Source: Henricia sp. BOLD:AAB3569
Taxonomy: Eukaryota > Echinodermata > Asteroidea > Spinulosida > Echinasteridae
Length of the DNA: 64,000 bases
Assembly: GCA_037783545.1 (NCBI GenBank)
Contig: JBBELK010000447.1
Span: forward strand, 30,812-94,811
Direction of reading: 5' to 3'
Of the stretch, positions 34,668 to 45,690 are shown piece after piece (position 1 is the stretch's first letter; each line of letters opens with the position of its first letter). The notes below the pieces were generated by a model. The model did no database searches. It was not told the origin of the DNA and worked only from the letters and a program-made list of their open reading frames with translations. A program made the position numbers and the translations under genes.

Positions 34668-35344
34668 TACCCCTAGAACTATGGGGTATATAGTATCCCC
34701 CATAGGTAATGTTGTTTTTTTCCAATATGGCGGCGCCTGAACTTTAAGATCGGACCGAAACGTTTTCAGCTAGCGCAATAATCCTCTGCCCAATCGCCAC
34801 CAAACTCCGTCTGATAGTTCTTGAGACACTCACCTTCAACCTTGCGTGTGTCTACGGAATTTCGGTACCATTTGTCCATTAAATTCTCCGAAAATAATGT
34901 TGGGAAATGAACGGGAACATGTGCGATGCATCCACATGCATGATCGAGACATTCGGTAAAAGCCGGATTTTCCGGAACTCCCGGAGTTGCCGGAACTGCT
35001 GGTACAAACAAAAATCCCAGCAGTTCCGGCAACTCAGGGAGTTCCGGAAAATCCGGCTTTTACCGAATGTCTCGATCATGCATGTGGATGCATCGCACAT
35101 GTTCCCGTTCATTTCCCAACATTATTTTCGGAGAATTTAGTGGACAAATGGTACCGAAATTCCGTAGACACACGCAAGGTGAGTGTCTCAAGAACTATCA
35201 GACGGAGTTTGGTGGCGATTGGGCAGCGGATTATTGCGCTAGCTGAAAACGTTTCGGTCCGATCTTAAAGTTCAGGCGCCGCCATATTGGAAAAAAACAA
35301 CATTACCTATGGGGGATACTATATCCCCCATAGTTCTAGGGGTA
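34668..35344. mobile_element. Fold-back element, about 330-bp arms, 9-bp duplication
   Basis: TACCCCTAGAACTATGGGG at 34668 is mirrored by CCCCATAGTTCTAGGGGTA ending at 35344. The two arms of about 330 bp are nearly identical and separated by about 14 bp near 35007-35020. GGACTCACC flanks both sides (34659-34667 and 35345-35353), a 9-bp duplication typical of Mutator-like elements with long inverted ends. The mirrored open frames are by-products of the palindrome. High arm identity suggests a recent insertion or gene conversion. Confidence 0.85.
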
Positions 35345-35659
35345 GGACTCACCCAAACCTTGTCAGGTATAACCACTATGCAGGTCCTTGAGCAGTTGAG
35401 GGAAATAACAAGCCACGGTGACCACCGCATCGGTGTTGTCTTGTGTGCAACACTGTACGATGTAGCGTGACGGTGTAACTGTAGCTGTCTGTGTACAATA
35501 GAATGTCAATGCGCGTTGGTACCAGCTCCAAATGCGGCCAACCAGTCTAAACTTATTTTTAGATCTCGTCTCGGGTCTGGTAACCAACGCGCATTGACAT
35601 TCTTTTGTACACAGACAGTCGCACTGTCACGCCACATCGTAGAGCATTGCACACAAGAC

Positions 35660-36245
35660 AATAGACCGATCCAGTAAGCTCCGCCCATTTAGAAATTGCC
35701 TAGCAACATGCCACACATGTGAAGCACGTGTGCAGTAGAGTCGCTTCGCCGTGCCGTGCGTCAGCGTCTGCGACCTGGTCAGCGCGTATTGAAACACGCA
35801 CACGCACACAGAAACTGCACGCTCGAAAGCAAATTGTGCACTTAAGTATCCGGTCGTGTGCGTGCACGTACAACACGCCTGCATTACGCGTAACGCGAGC
35901 GATCGGACAAAAACATCTCGACACACATCTAGAACGCAGTGAATGCACAACATAGCAAAACGACAAGCTAATTTTGGTGAGTTTTTCCCGTTTACACAAA
36001 AACACATTGATGAAGGGATTAAAAGTAGGTTAGGATAGTCTTATACAATCCGTTTTAAACCGGCTAGGGTCCTCCGCGCTGATAAAAATGATGTTTATGG
36101 TGTTTTTGCGTCACTCGTGCTGCATTTGCCGTAGCTCTGTGCACAACATTTTGAGGACTCGGGTAACCAAAGATTTTGGTTACCTGAACCTGAGGCTGTG
36201 ATTGGTCAATTCCAAAATGGGCGGAGCTTACTGGATCGGTCTATT
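35660..36245. mobile_element. Nested element with AATAGACCGATCCAGTAAGC ends
   Basis: AATAGACCGATCCAGTAAGC at 35660 plus TCCGCCCA is mirrored perfectly by TGGGCGGA and GCTTACTGGATCGGTCTATT ending at 36245. The interior shares the AAACTGCACGCTC to CAAGCTAATTTT block with 27471-27845. Non-coding. Confidence 0.7.
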
Positions 36246-36505
36246 AACACCGACTGTCAGTATACCTATTTTTTTCGCTGCAACTGTAGGCTAAATCTTC
36301 ACCGTGGCTCGTTATTTCCCTGAAGGACCTGCGTAGTGGTTATGCCTGACAAGGTTTGGGTGAGTCTCAGGAAGAATTAGTGTGTCACGGGGAGAAAATG
36401 ACACATTTTGGATTTCAGTTTTTTGAGATATCGGGTCCATGTTGACAAGTTCTCTCAGCCTAGTAATACAGATAACCACATTATAAAGTTAGAGCTGAAG
36501 TAACC

Positions 36506-36970
36506 TCAGCTAGGATGGTTCAATAATGGGGGCATATATCTGCCAGAATAGTAATTAGACACAACATCCAACAACTGGCGTTTTCATGCAGTATAACAAA
36601 TTTCTGAAGATTCTGAAGAACTGTTCATCAGTCTTTCACTGCAGTTTGCCAAGATTTTCGGCTCTCTCTCGTTTTTTTTCCTCTAAATTCTAAATAAAGA
36701 GCCATCCTGTAAATATTGCGGCAAATGAGACTCCGGGCACCACTTTGGAAATCAGAAAGGATGTAACGATATTTTGTTATTAGTTACCAAATTTTGTGGG
36801 ATAGGGGGTGTTTATCCTTTAAAAGCAGGCACGCGCACCCACAATAGGGGTGGGGATATTTTATGTCTGTCCGCAATAGGAGGCCTATTTTGTTTGCGTG
36901 AGAATGCACAGTATGGGTTCGTCCGGCATACAGAGCAATCCTGCCCCCCGATATTTTGGCTGTGTTACTA
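36506..36970. other. Intron 1, unassigned
   Basis: Intronic sequence without recognisable repeats or exons. The open frame reported at 36774-37025 has no family features and overlaps a transposon end. Confidence 0.4.
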
Positions 36971-39324
36971 TTCCGCTGTTTTAACCTCGTCTCGTTTTGG
37001 GCCATACATGTACCTCTTCGGCTAAATGCCAAATCATCATAAGAACATTACATTGTACATACATATAAATATAACATTTCAACAATGTTCACAACCAAAC
37101 TATCAGGCTCCTTTTCGTAGCCTTTCTAAAATAACAACTGATTTATCAAAACGGAAATTGTTTAAACTAAATTAGTAATATTTTATGTTGTTTCAATCAG
37201 TTACAAAAATAGAATAAAACGCCGCACAGTTGAAATATTTCTGAGCGAGGTTCGCTATCCCTCGATTAGACTGGTTTCCCGTCCACATATATATTCGACA
37301 CACGAACACAATTTTCGGTTGTACCCACCACCCTAACATACCGTACAGGGCGCTGGGACGGTCTGATGTGCTTTCACAGATTTCTGTGACGGAAACATGT
37401 GATGCAAAGGTCCATAGAGTTACAGATGCGTGGAGCATCGTGGGATGCTTGCTGCCAGACGAATAATTAATAAATAGTATGTTAACCCTTATTGCAAAAA
37501 TGAATAAAATGAGTGTACTGCAAGATGTGCGAGACTTGATTTGTCTACTGGAAAAGTGTTATGTCCGTTTACAAGAAAAAGACGTTACCTCGTGATCATA
37601 TGTCGTATACAATTTTGGCCAATGAGGGCGCAAACAGATCAGCCCGGCCTAGTGCCCTGTAAGGGCTGTGGGTGTGAGCGAAAAACATGATTATGATGAG
37701 GACCGAACGCAACATGGTGCCTGATCACCATAGAAATGAAATTTATACCAAGCTTGGGATGAGAGAAAAATCATAACGGTCTTTTTGGGATTCGAACACG
37801 AGACCTCTGACTCACCGAGCAGACACTCTACCAGCTGAGCTATAAGGCACAGTTGGTATACTCCCTCAGGTTTTCCCTATTTACCAAATTTTTCTCCCGA
37901 AGTTGCATGTTGGCGCAACTGTACAGTGTATATAGACGTAAAGTAACGAAAGCAACATTTGGCATTGTTCCTAATCACCATATAAATGAAACAACAAAAC
38001 TCGGGTTGAGAGAAAAATCGTAAATATTGTTCCTAATATCTTATATTCACATTTGCTCCCCTCTCAAGGAGCAACACCACATAAGAGGTGAGGATTGACA
38101 ACATCCCCATCTTCATGAGGCATCGCAAGTACGGCGGGGAAGATGGAGGGGAAAACAATACATGATACATGTACATGTAGGTGCACTTAGTATATATATG
38201 TCATCTTCAACATTTTTCTGTCATAAGTTGAATAACTACTTTTCCCGTATTAGGACGACCGTTTTGGGAAGAGTGCTCTGGGGAACCACTAAAACGGCAA
38301 ATTTGTCGGCAAGAAACTCTGCCGTTGACACCCATTTTTTCGACTTAAAGTTCTCATAAAAATGTTTTTCAACCTAGACGAAAATGGTTACAAACCTAAT
38401 AAAAATGGTGAGAAACCTAATAAAAATGGTTTTTGACCTAATAAAGATGGTTTTTGAAGCACTTGGCGTTAGGACGACCGGCTATCGGTCGCCCTAATGC
38501 GGTCGGTCGTCCTAATACGCCTTTTTTACCCATAACCGGTCGCCCTAATACGGGAAAGGCAGTTTGTTAAATACAGATATTGAACTTAGGACCTAATATT
38601 GACAGGTGCATAATAATTCACTTTTGTTGCACAACGCTGACCACCGGGTGCCAGACTATTTCATTTTCGCACGATGTGACAGAAGATCCCTCCCCCCCCC
38701 CACACCCCCAAATTTGAAAATTCTCAGGAGTTTGTGGCATCTGTGATGCTAGGACGTAATGTCAGGTTCTTGATTAAAAAAAGACTTCTACAATGCCGGT
38801 CCTCATAAAGTCATAATCGTGTTCGTGTGTGTGGAATATGTGGACGAGAAACCATACCGAGCGATAACGAACCTCGCTTAGAAATATTTAAACTATGCAG
38901 CGTTTTATTCAATTTTAGTAACTGATGAACAATATAAAATATTACTAATTAAGCTCACGTGATAGCCAATCCCAATCAGTGGGAAACAACTCGACTGTGA
39001 TTCGAGACAACCAGTTGGCTGCATAGCTCAATTGGTAGGGTGTCTGGAGCCAAATTGCTTTTCACTGCATCCAGATTTCCCAATGAAATAACCTTGAAAT
39101 AACCTTCTGGGCATATGCGCGTTAAAAGTCAATTCTCACTCGAATGGGACGGGAATTTTGAAAAAAAATCGCTGATTTCTCGCAGGAGCCTGATAGTTTG
39201 GTTGTGGACATTGTTGAAATGTTATATTTATATGGTACAATGTAATGTTCTATTAACCATGATGATTTGGCATTTAGCCGAAGAGGTATACATGTATGGC
39301 CAAAAAGAGGATAAAACAGCGGAA
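36971..39324. mobile_element. 2.35-kb TA-flanked element with about 350-bp inverted ends
   Basis: TA-TTCCGCTGTTTTA at 36971 is mirrored by TAAAACAGCGGAA-TA ending at 39324. The arms continue through GGCCATACATGTA, GGCTAAATGCC, ATGTTCACAACCAAACTATCAGGC and TTACAAAAATAGAATAAAACG (37200-37222) to about 37320 and 38820. TA duplication suits Tc1/mariner-like or other TA-targeting groups. The interior has a tRNA-like SINE head (37788-37850) and CGGTCGYCCTAATRCGG repeats near 38240-38550. No transposase seen, so non-autonomous. Confidence 0.75.
37788..37850 (-). other. tRNA-like SINE head or tRNA pseudogene
   Basis: On the minus strand: TATAGCTCAGCTGGTAGAG (box A and D-arm) followed about 30 nt later by GTGTTCGAATCCC (box B and T-arm). 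The acceptor stem does not pair (GTGCCTT versus AAAAAGAC), so I do not call a functional tRNA. A similar A-box, TAGCTCAATTGGTAGGGTG, lies on the plus strand at about 39026. Confidence 0.6.
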
Positions 39325-39705
39325 TACGTATACATTATTCTTTCATTTTACAATGTTTTAAGGCAGATTTTACATCTTACCGTAAATGCGGAAATTCTTT
39401 GTCATTGTGCTAGAATTGGCTAATTTCTCATTAAACATTTAAAAAATGGCTGTTAACGGAAGTTGGCGAAAGTTGATGGTAATTAGTATGACCCCACACT
39501 ATGAACGTGACAATTGGACGTCACATGACCACATTCATGTGACTACATTGTAACTTATGTTCAGTTTGTTGTCTGTCGCCTGAGGTGTACAATGTATAAT
39601 GAACCTGATCGACGTTCTTAAAATTGCTCCACTAAGTGTGCATAAACCTATGAGGCGGACGCCAACTCGGCAATCTTTTTTTAACTCATTTTCATGAAAG
39701 CCAAA
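39325..39705. other. Intron 1, unassigned
   Basis: No exon or repeat recognised in this part of intron 1. Confidence 0.35.
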
Positions 39706-40085
39706 AAGAGTTCAAGAATCAACATCCCACCACTTTTTCTTTGATACACATCAAACGTACTGACAAACATGTCCCGAAAACAGAAATATTGCAAATGCGA
39801 AAAACCATCGGGGATTCCCTTTGTACGTGGGAGAGTCCGAGTACATGTACCGCGCTCCCAGCTTGGTATGCGCAATGCAACACTCGCAACTTGATATGCG
39901 CAATGCAACACTCGCCGCATCGACACGCCGCGGTTGTTTGAGTGTGCTGAACTGCGAGCCCATGTTACATTGACTCCCCCACCACAAAGGGAATCCCCGA
40001 TGATTTCTTGCATCTGCAGCATTTCCGTTTCGGGACATGTTTGTCGGTATGTTTGATATGTTGATTCTTGAACATGCCTTTCTAA
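39706..40085. mobile_element. Fold-back element
   Basis: TTCAAGAATCAACAT (39711), ACTGACAAACATGTCCCG (39757) and ATCGGGGATTCCCTTTGT (39807) are mirrored by ACAAAGGGAATCCCCGAT (39983), CGGGACATGTTTGTCGGT (40031) and ATGTTGATTCTTGAA (about 40055-40070). Arms are about 125 bp, with a GC-rich centre containing a short direct repeat, TATGCGCAATGCAACACTCG. Non-coding; exact ends uncertain. Confidence 0.6.
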
Positions 40086-40631
40086 AAACCCTGTGTACAA
40101 ATTTCCAATATACGCTCCTAACCGGGACGGCCTGAAATGTTACGAGCGGCCTGAAATGTTACGAGCGTACATGTATGTACATGTACATAGAAATTTGTAC
40201 ATGTATGGTTTTAGAAAGGCATGTTGTCACACTATTTATAACCTTTTTTGGGTTAAGTTATCTCTTCAGAACAACTGAAACTTATTTCTTATATTTTGAG
40301 ACCAGACAAAGGTATTTCCTCGAAAATATGGTCTGTGTTGCCAAAATGCCCCCTTTACTGTGACCCACGTGTTTAGTTTGGCACACAATGTTTGAAGCCA
40401 TGCATGATCAACTTCTCAATTTTTTCCCGAAAAAGCTATGAAAGTTTGAAATATAACACTTGCTGAAAGCATTGAAAGTTCTGAATTGGTCAACAGTCGA
40501 GTTAGTGTTTGATGTTAAATGGTCAAGTTGATTGAACAATTTGTTGCATGTACATGTTGCATGTACATGTGTAGTTTCCCCAAGTCAAAATGCCTTCTAC
40601 GTTATAAGTGTTTTTTTTGCTCTGTTTTCAG

Positions 40632-40806
40632 ATTTACTACTCCGCCAGAAGCTCTCCTGTACAAAGACGCTGAGGAATCTGTGGAGTTTGAAGGAGAAAC
40701 CAACTTGGAACTTGTCGCATTCCTGAGGGGAATTGATAAATTTTTCCTTGGCACAGATGAGGAACATGAAGAAGCCCTTAATCAATTATTGTCAAAGAGA
40801 TTACAG
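40632..40806 (+). CDS. RMDN3-like: RMDN3-like protein, coding exon 2
   Basis: Acceptor TGTTTTCAG|A; 175 nt encoding residues 107-165. The pattern LVAFLRGIDKFFLGTDE then EALNQLLSKRLQ matches the first helices of the RMDN domain (in human RMDN3, roughly LLQQADELHRGDE ... FQLLLNNKL). The first base completes a codon begun in exon 1 (phase 2). The exon must end at TTACAG|GCGAGT to keep frame and family spacing with exon 3, so the donor dinucleotide appears to be GC rather than GT. Read-through of this donor would continue open to the stop at about 40867. Confidence 0.85.
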
Positions 40807-41528
40807 GCGAGTAGAGCGATTTGCATATTCATCAACAAAATAATCATGTCAATATATGATGTCACATAGTATATGATGTCGCCATTTAATTTGCATATTG
40901 TTTTTTCCCTTAGTTGTTTGTAAACTCAAAGAGTAAGCATTCAGTAATCAGCTTGCATATATGGGCTGTAATAAATAATCCTAGACCCCGTTCTCACGAG
41001 AGAAATCACTTCGACGAAGAGATTTCCTGATTTCCAACTTTTTAGACCACCCCCCTGTACGCAACATTTGTCACCCATATAACAGTACGTTGGGTGGTAC
41101 GCATTGGCTCTCAATGCCCCTCCCCCGTCATGCGTACGTACTCTATATGGACAGCCCCACATCTCTACATTCGACGAAGAGTAGAGTCGCTTCACTCGAT
41201 GAAGCAAATAGCTTGATTCTACAAAGAGATTTGACACGTAAAGAGATGGGGCACCGCACAGCTTCATTGGATCTTTGTTAGCGGTTGCCTAATGTGAACA
41301 GAATCACTCTTTATTAATTCTTCGTTCAATCGTTTTTTAATTATATGTGAATGAACACTTCATTAATGATGATTAACTAATCTTCGTTAAACGAAGCAAT
41401 TTTTCTAGTAAGAACGGGGTCCTAGTCATGTCAGTAGCAGAAGACTTTTTCTTAAGAATTTTGTAGGCTCAGGAATGTCATACATCACCAACATTAAAGT
41501 CAACATTGTTTCATTGTTTCATGCGTAG
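40807..41528. other. Intron 2 (GC-AG type)
   Basis: Begins GCGAGT and ends ATGCGTAG. It contains inverted words CTAGACCCCGTTCTCAC / AAGAACGGGGTCCTAG (40980 and 41411) that outline a small MITE of about 440 bp with GAGATTTC/TTCGACGAAGAG words. No other feature. Confidence 0.5.
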
Positions 41529-41640
41529 TGCTCGGACAATGTGCACTTTATGTGGAGACTGGCAAAAGCACACCTACTTGCTTCAGATGTGGCTACCAAA
41601 AAGGGAGATGATGTACGGAAAAAAAGGCTGATATTTGATG
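41529..41640 (+). CDS. RMDN3-like: RMDN3-like protein, coding exon 3
   Basis: 112 nt encoding residues 166-202 plus the first base of 203. HFMWRLAKAHLLASD matches the RMDN hallmark FLWRLARAYSDM; the exon continues with KKGDDVRKKRLIFDG, the charged linker of the family. Donor TTTGATG|GTAAGA. The intron starts directly with the first unit of a 69-bp satellite that itself reproduces this donor context. Phase 1 agrees with exon 4. Confidence 0.9.
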
Positions 41641-44600
41641 GTAAGAGTGCTGGCTAAAAGCAGTATCATGAATGATTCAAGAATATCACTTCGCTTGAGA
41701 GTTGAGATGGTAAGAGTGCTGCCTAACAGCAGTATCATGAATGATTCAAGAAGATCACTTTGCATGAGAGTTGAGATGGTAAGAGTGCTGCCTAACAGCA
41801 GTATCATGAATGATTCAAGAAGATCACTTTGCATGAGAGTTGAGATGGTAAGAGTGCTGCCTAAAAGCAGTATCATGAATGATTCAAGAAGATCACTTTG
41901 CATGAGAGTTGAGATGGTAAGAGTGCTGCCTAACAGCAGTATCATAAATGATTCAAGGAGATCACTTTGCATGAGAGTTGAGATGGTAAGAGTGCTGCCT
42001 AACAGCAGTATATCATGAATGATTCAAGAAGATCACTTTGCATGAGAGTTGAGATGGTAAGAGTGCTGCCTAACAGCAGTATCATGAATGATTCAAGAAG
42101 ATCACTTTGCATGAGAGTTGAGATGGTAAGAGTGCTGCCTAAAAGCAGCATCATGAATGATTCAAGAAGATCACTTTGCATGAGAGTTGAGATGGTAAGA
42201 GTGCTGCCTAACAGCAGTATCATGAGTGATTCAAGAAGATCACTTTGCATGAGAGTTGAGATGGTAAGAGTGCTGCCTAACAGCAGTATCATGAATGATT
42301 CAAGAAGATCACTTTGCATGAGAGTTGAGATGGTAAGAGTGCTGCCTAACAGCAGTATCATGAATGATTCAAGTAGATCACTTTGCATGAGAGTTGAGAT
42401 GGTAAGAGTGCTGCCTAAAAGCAGTATCATGAATGATTCATAAGAAGATCACTTTGCATGAGAGTTGAGATGGTAATTAAAGAGTGCTGCCTAACAGCAG
42501 TATCATAAATGATTCAAGGAGATCACTTTGCATGAGAGTTGAGATGGTAAGAGTGCTGCCTAACAGCAGTATATCATGAATGATTCAAGAAGATCACTTT
42601 GCATGAGAGTTGAGATGGTAAGAGTGCTGCCTAACAGCAGTATCATGAATGATTCAAGAAGATCACTTTGCATGAGAGTTGAGATGGTAAGAGTGCTGCC
42701 TAAAAGCAGTATCATGAATGATTCAAGAAGATCACTTTGCATGAGAGTTGAGATGGTAATAGTGCTGCCTAAAAGCAGTATCATGAATGATTCAAGACGA
42801 TCACTTTGCATGAGAGTTGAGATGGTAAGAGTGCTGCCTAACAGCAGTATCATGAATGATTCAAGAAGATCACTTTGCATGAGAGTTGAGATGGTAATAG
42901 TGCTGCCTAAAAGCAGTATCATGAATGATTCAAGAAGATCACTTTGCATGAGAGTTGAGATGGTAAGAGTGCTGCCTAACAGCAGTATCATGAATGATTC
43001 AAGAAGATCACTTTGCATGAGAGTTGAGATGGTAAGAGTGCTGCCTAAAAGCAGTATCATGAATGATTCAAGAAGATCACTTTGCATGAGAGTTGAGATG
43101 GTAATAGTGCTGCCTAAAAGCAGTATCATGAATGATTCAAGAAGATCACTTTGCATGAGAGTTGAGATGGTAATAGTGCTGCCTAAAAGCAGTATCATGA
43201 ATGATTCAAGAAGATCACTTTGCATGAGAGTTGAGATGGTAATAGTGCTGCCTAAAAGCAGTATCATGAATGATTCAAGAAGATCACTTTGCATGAGAGT
43301 TGAGATGGTAAGAGTGCTGCCTAACAGCAGTATCATGAATGATTCAAGAAGATCACTTTGCATGAGAGTTGAGATGGTAAGAGTGCTACCTAAAAGCAGC
43401 ATCATGAATGATTCAAGAAGATCACTTTGCATGAGAGTTGAGATGGTAAGAGTGCTGCCTAACAGCAGTATCATGAATGATTTAAGAAGATCACTTTGCA
43501 TGAGAGTTGAGATGGTAAGAGTGCTACCTAACAGCAGTATCATGAGTGATTCAAGAATATCACTTTGCATGAGAGTTGAGATGGTAAGAGTGCTGCCTAA
43601 AAGCAGTATCATGAATGATTCAAGAAGATCACTTTGCATGAGAGTTGAGATGGTAAGAGTGCTGCCTAAAAGCAGTATCATGAATGATTCAAGAAGATCA
43701 CTTTGCATGAGAGTTGAGATGGTAAGAGTGCTGCCTAACAGCAGTATCATGAATGATTCAAGAAGATCACTTTGCATGAGAGTTGAGATGGTAAGAGTGC
43801 TGCCTAAAAGCAGTATCATGAATGATTCAAGAAGATCACTTTGCATGAGAGTTGAGATGGTAATAGTGCTGCCTAAAAGCAGTATCATGAATGATTCAAG
43901 AAGATCACTTTGCATGAGAGTTGAGATGGTAATAGTGCTGCCTAAAAGCAGTATCATGAATGATTCAAGAAGATCACTTTGCATGAGAGTTGAGATGGTA
44001 ATAGTGCTGCCTAAAAGCAGTATCATGAATGATTCAAGAAGATCACTTTGCATGAGAGTTGAGATGGTAAGAGTGCTGCCTAACAGCAGTATCATGAATG
44101 ATTCAAGAAGATCACTTTGCATGAGAGTTGAGATGGTAAGAGTGCTACCTAAAAGCAGCATCATGAATGATTCAAGAAGATCACTTTGCATGAGAGTTGA
44201 GATGGTAAGAGTGCTGCCTAACAGCAGTATCATGAATGATTCAAGAAGATCACTTTGCATGAGAGTTGAGATGGTAAGAGTGCTACCTAACAGCAGTATC
44301 ATGAGTGATTCAAGAAGATCACTTTGCATGAGAGTTGAGATGGTAAGAGTGCTGCCTAAAAGCAGTATCATGAATGATTCAAGAAGATCACTTTGCATGA
44401 GAGTTGAGATGGTAAGAGTGCTACCTAACAGCAGTATCATGAGTGATTCAAGAAGATCACTTTGCATGAGAGTTGAGATGGTAAGAGTGCTGCCTAACAG
44501 CAGTATCATGAATGATTCAAGTAGATCACTTTGCATGAGAGTTGAGATGGTAAGAGTGCTGCCTAAAAGCAGTATCATGAATGATTCAAGAAGATCACTT

Positions 44601-45265
44601 TGCATGAGAGTTGAGATGGTAAGAGTGCTACCTAACAGCAGTATCATGAGTGATTCAAGAAGATCACTTTGCATGAGAGTTGAGATGGTAAGAGTGCTGC
44701 CTAACAGCAGTATCATGAGTGATTCAAGAAGATCACTTTGCATGAGAGTTGAGATGGTAAGAGTGCTGCCTAACAGCAGTATCATGAATGATTCAAGAAG
44801 ATCACTTTGCATGAGAGTTGAGATGGTAAGAGTGCTGCCTAAAAGCAGCATCATGAGTGATTCAAGAAGATCACTTTGCATGAGAGTTGAGATGGTAAGA
44901 GTGCTGCCTAACAGCAGTATCATAAATGATTCAAGAAGATCACTTTGCATGAGAGTTGAGATGGTAAGAGTACTGCCAAACAGCAGTATCATGAATGATT
45001 CAAGAAGATCACTTTGCATGAGAGTTGAGATGGTAAGAGTGCTGCCAAACAGCAGTATCATGAATGATTCAAGTAGATCACTTTGCATGAGAGTTGAGAT
45101 GGTAAGAGTGCTGCCTAAAAGCAGCATCATGAATGATTCAAGAAGATCACTTTGCATGAGAGTTGAGATGGTAATAAGAGTGCTGCCAAACAGCAGTATC
45201 ATGAATGATTCAAGAGGATCACTTTGCATGAGAGTTGAGACGGTAAGAGTGCTGCCTAAATGTGC
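41641..45265. repeat. 69-bp satellite, about 53 units, seeded at the exon-3 donor
   Basis: Tandem array of 52 full units and one partial. Each unit starts GTAAGAGTGCTGCCTAACAG and ends GAGAGTTGAGATG, so every unit border reads GAGATG|GTAAGA, the same as the true donor GATG|GTAAGA. By inspection about 43 starts are GTAAGA; the rest are GTAATA or GTAATT. Variants (AACAGC/AAAAGC, AATGAT/AGTGAT, CTGCCT/CTACCT) define unit types. Because 69 is divisible by three and the unit lacks stops in one frame of each strand, 908-codon open frames arise on both strands; I do not consider them genes. Confidence 0.95.
42963..44480. repeat. Higher-order duplication of 11 satellite units (759 bp)
   Basis: The order of unit variants at 42963-43721 (including three consecutive GTAATAG units, the CTACCTAAAAGCAGCATC unit and the following AGTGAT unit) is repeated at 43722-44480. 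The diagnostic CTACCTAAAAGCAGC occurs at 43385 and 44144, exactly 759 bp apart. A second, shorter block duplication is visible between about 41917 and 42474 (units with ATCATAAATG followed by AGTATATCATG). Confidence 0.8.
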
Positions 45266-45690
45266 TGCCACAATGTGGCTTGGCAATCAGTGTGCTGAAT
45301 GATTAGCTGCCGGACTCATCATTTAGAGGTTATGGGTTCGAGCTCTATTGTGATCAACGTGCCTTTGTCCCTAGAGAGACGCTTCATATGCCTCGGTAAC
45401 CCAAGAAGCGAAATTTTGGGAGCTTTTAGGGGGTATGCCACAATCTAATGTAACTGTTGATAGGGTTGTGCGCCTTGGCCAGGCTGCTAATGAAGCAAAA
45501 TGGTTCTGTTGATTCCCTGATGGCAGCAGTAATAATGCCAACAGTGCCAGGAGTACCTTCCTACATGTACATGTACATGTACAATGTAGGTAGTTTGTGC
45601 TACAGTAAACTCTCATTATAGCACTCTTTAAGGGACCAAACTAATGTGTACTTGTCTCGTATTCAGAAAGCAAACCAATGCATATTTCTA
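45266..45690. repeat. SINE-like fragment at the satellite border
   Basis: GAGGTTATGGGTTCGAGCTC (about 45327-45346) resembles a tRNA T-arm and box B. The following GTTGTGCGCCTTGGCC and CCCTGATGGCAGCAGTAATA (45460-45540) recur inverted at about 55370-55450. This marks a dispersed SINE-like repeat. Confidence 0.5.

Larger units (their letters stand above)
34506..36505. mobile_element. 2-kb inverted-repeat element in intron 1
   Basis: GGTTACCTCAGCTCTGAC at 34506 is mirrored by GTTAGAGCTGAAGTAACC ending at 36505. The arms run about 200 bp, past AAACCTTGTCAGG (about 35356 and inverted about 36352). The mirror may extend outward over TTAGCTGAG (34485), making the element start exactly at the proposed exon-1 donor. 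It carries two nested elements (34668-35344, 35660-36245) and an inner inverted pair at about 35455-35540 / 35580-35665. Non-coding. Confidence 0.65.

Noticed and set aside
34766-35268. Pairs of mirrored open frames with PELLxFxxVPAVPATPG-like sequence
   Set aside because: They are the two arms of a fold-back transposon read on opposite strands; no coding evidence.
37788-37850. Functional tRNA gene
   Set aside because: A and B boxes are present but the acceptor stem does not pair and it lies in a repeat; kept only as a tRNA-like SINE head.
42560-45302. 908-residue proteins on both strands
   Set aside because: They are produced by a stop-free 69-bp satellite in an intron of a supported gene. 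There are no splice or start signals and no recognisable fold.
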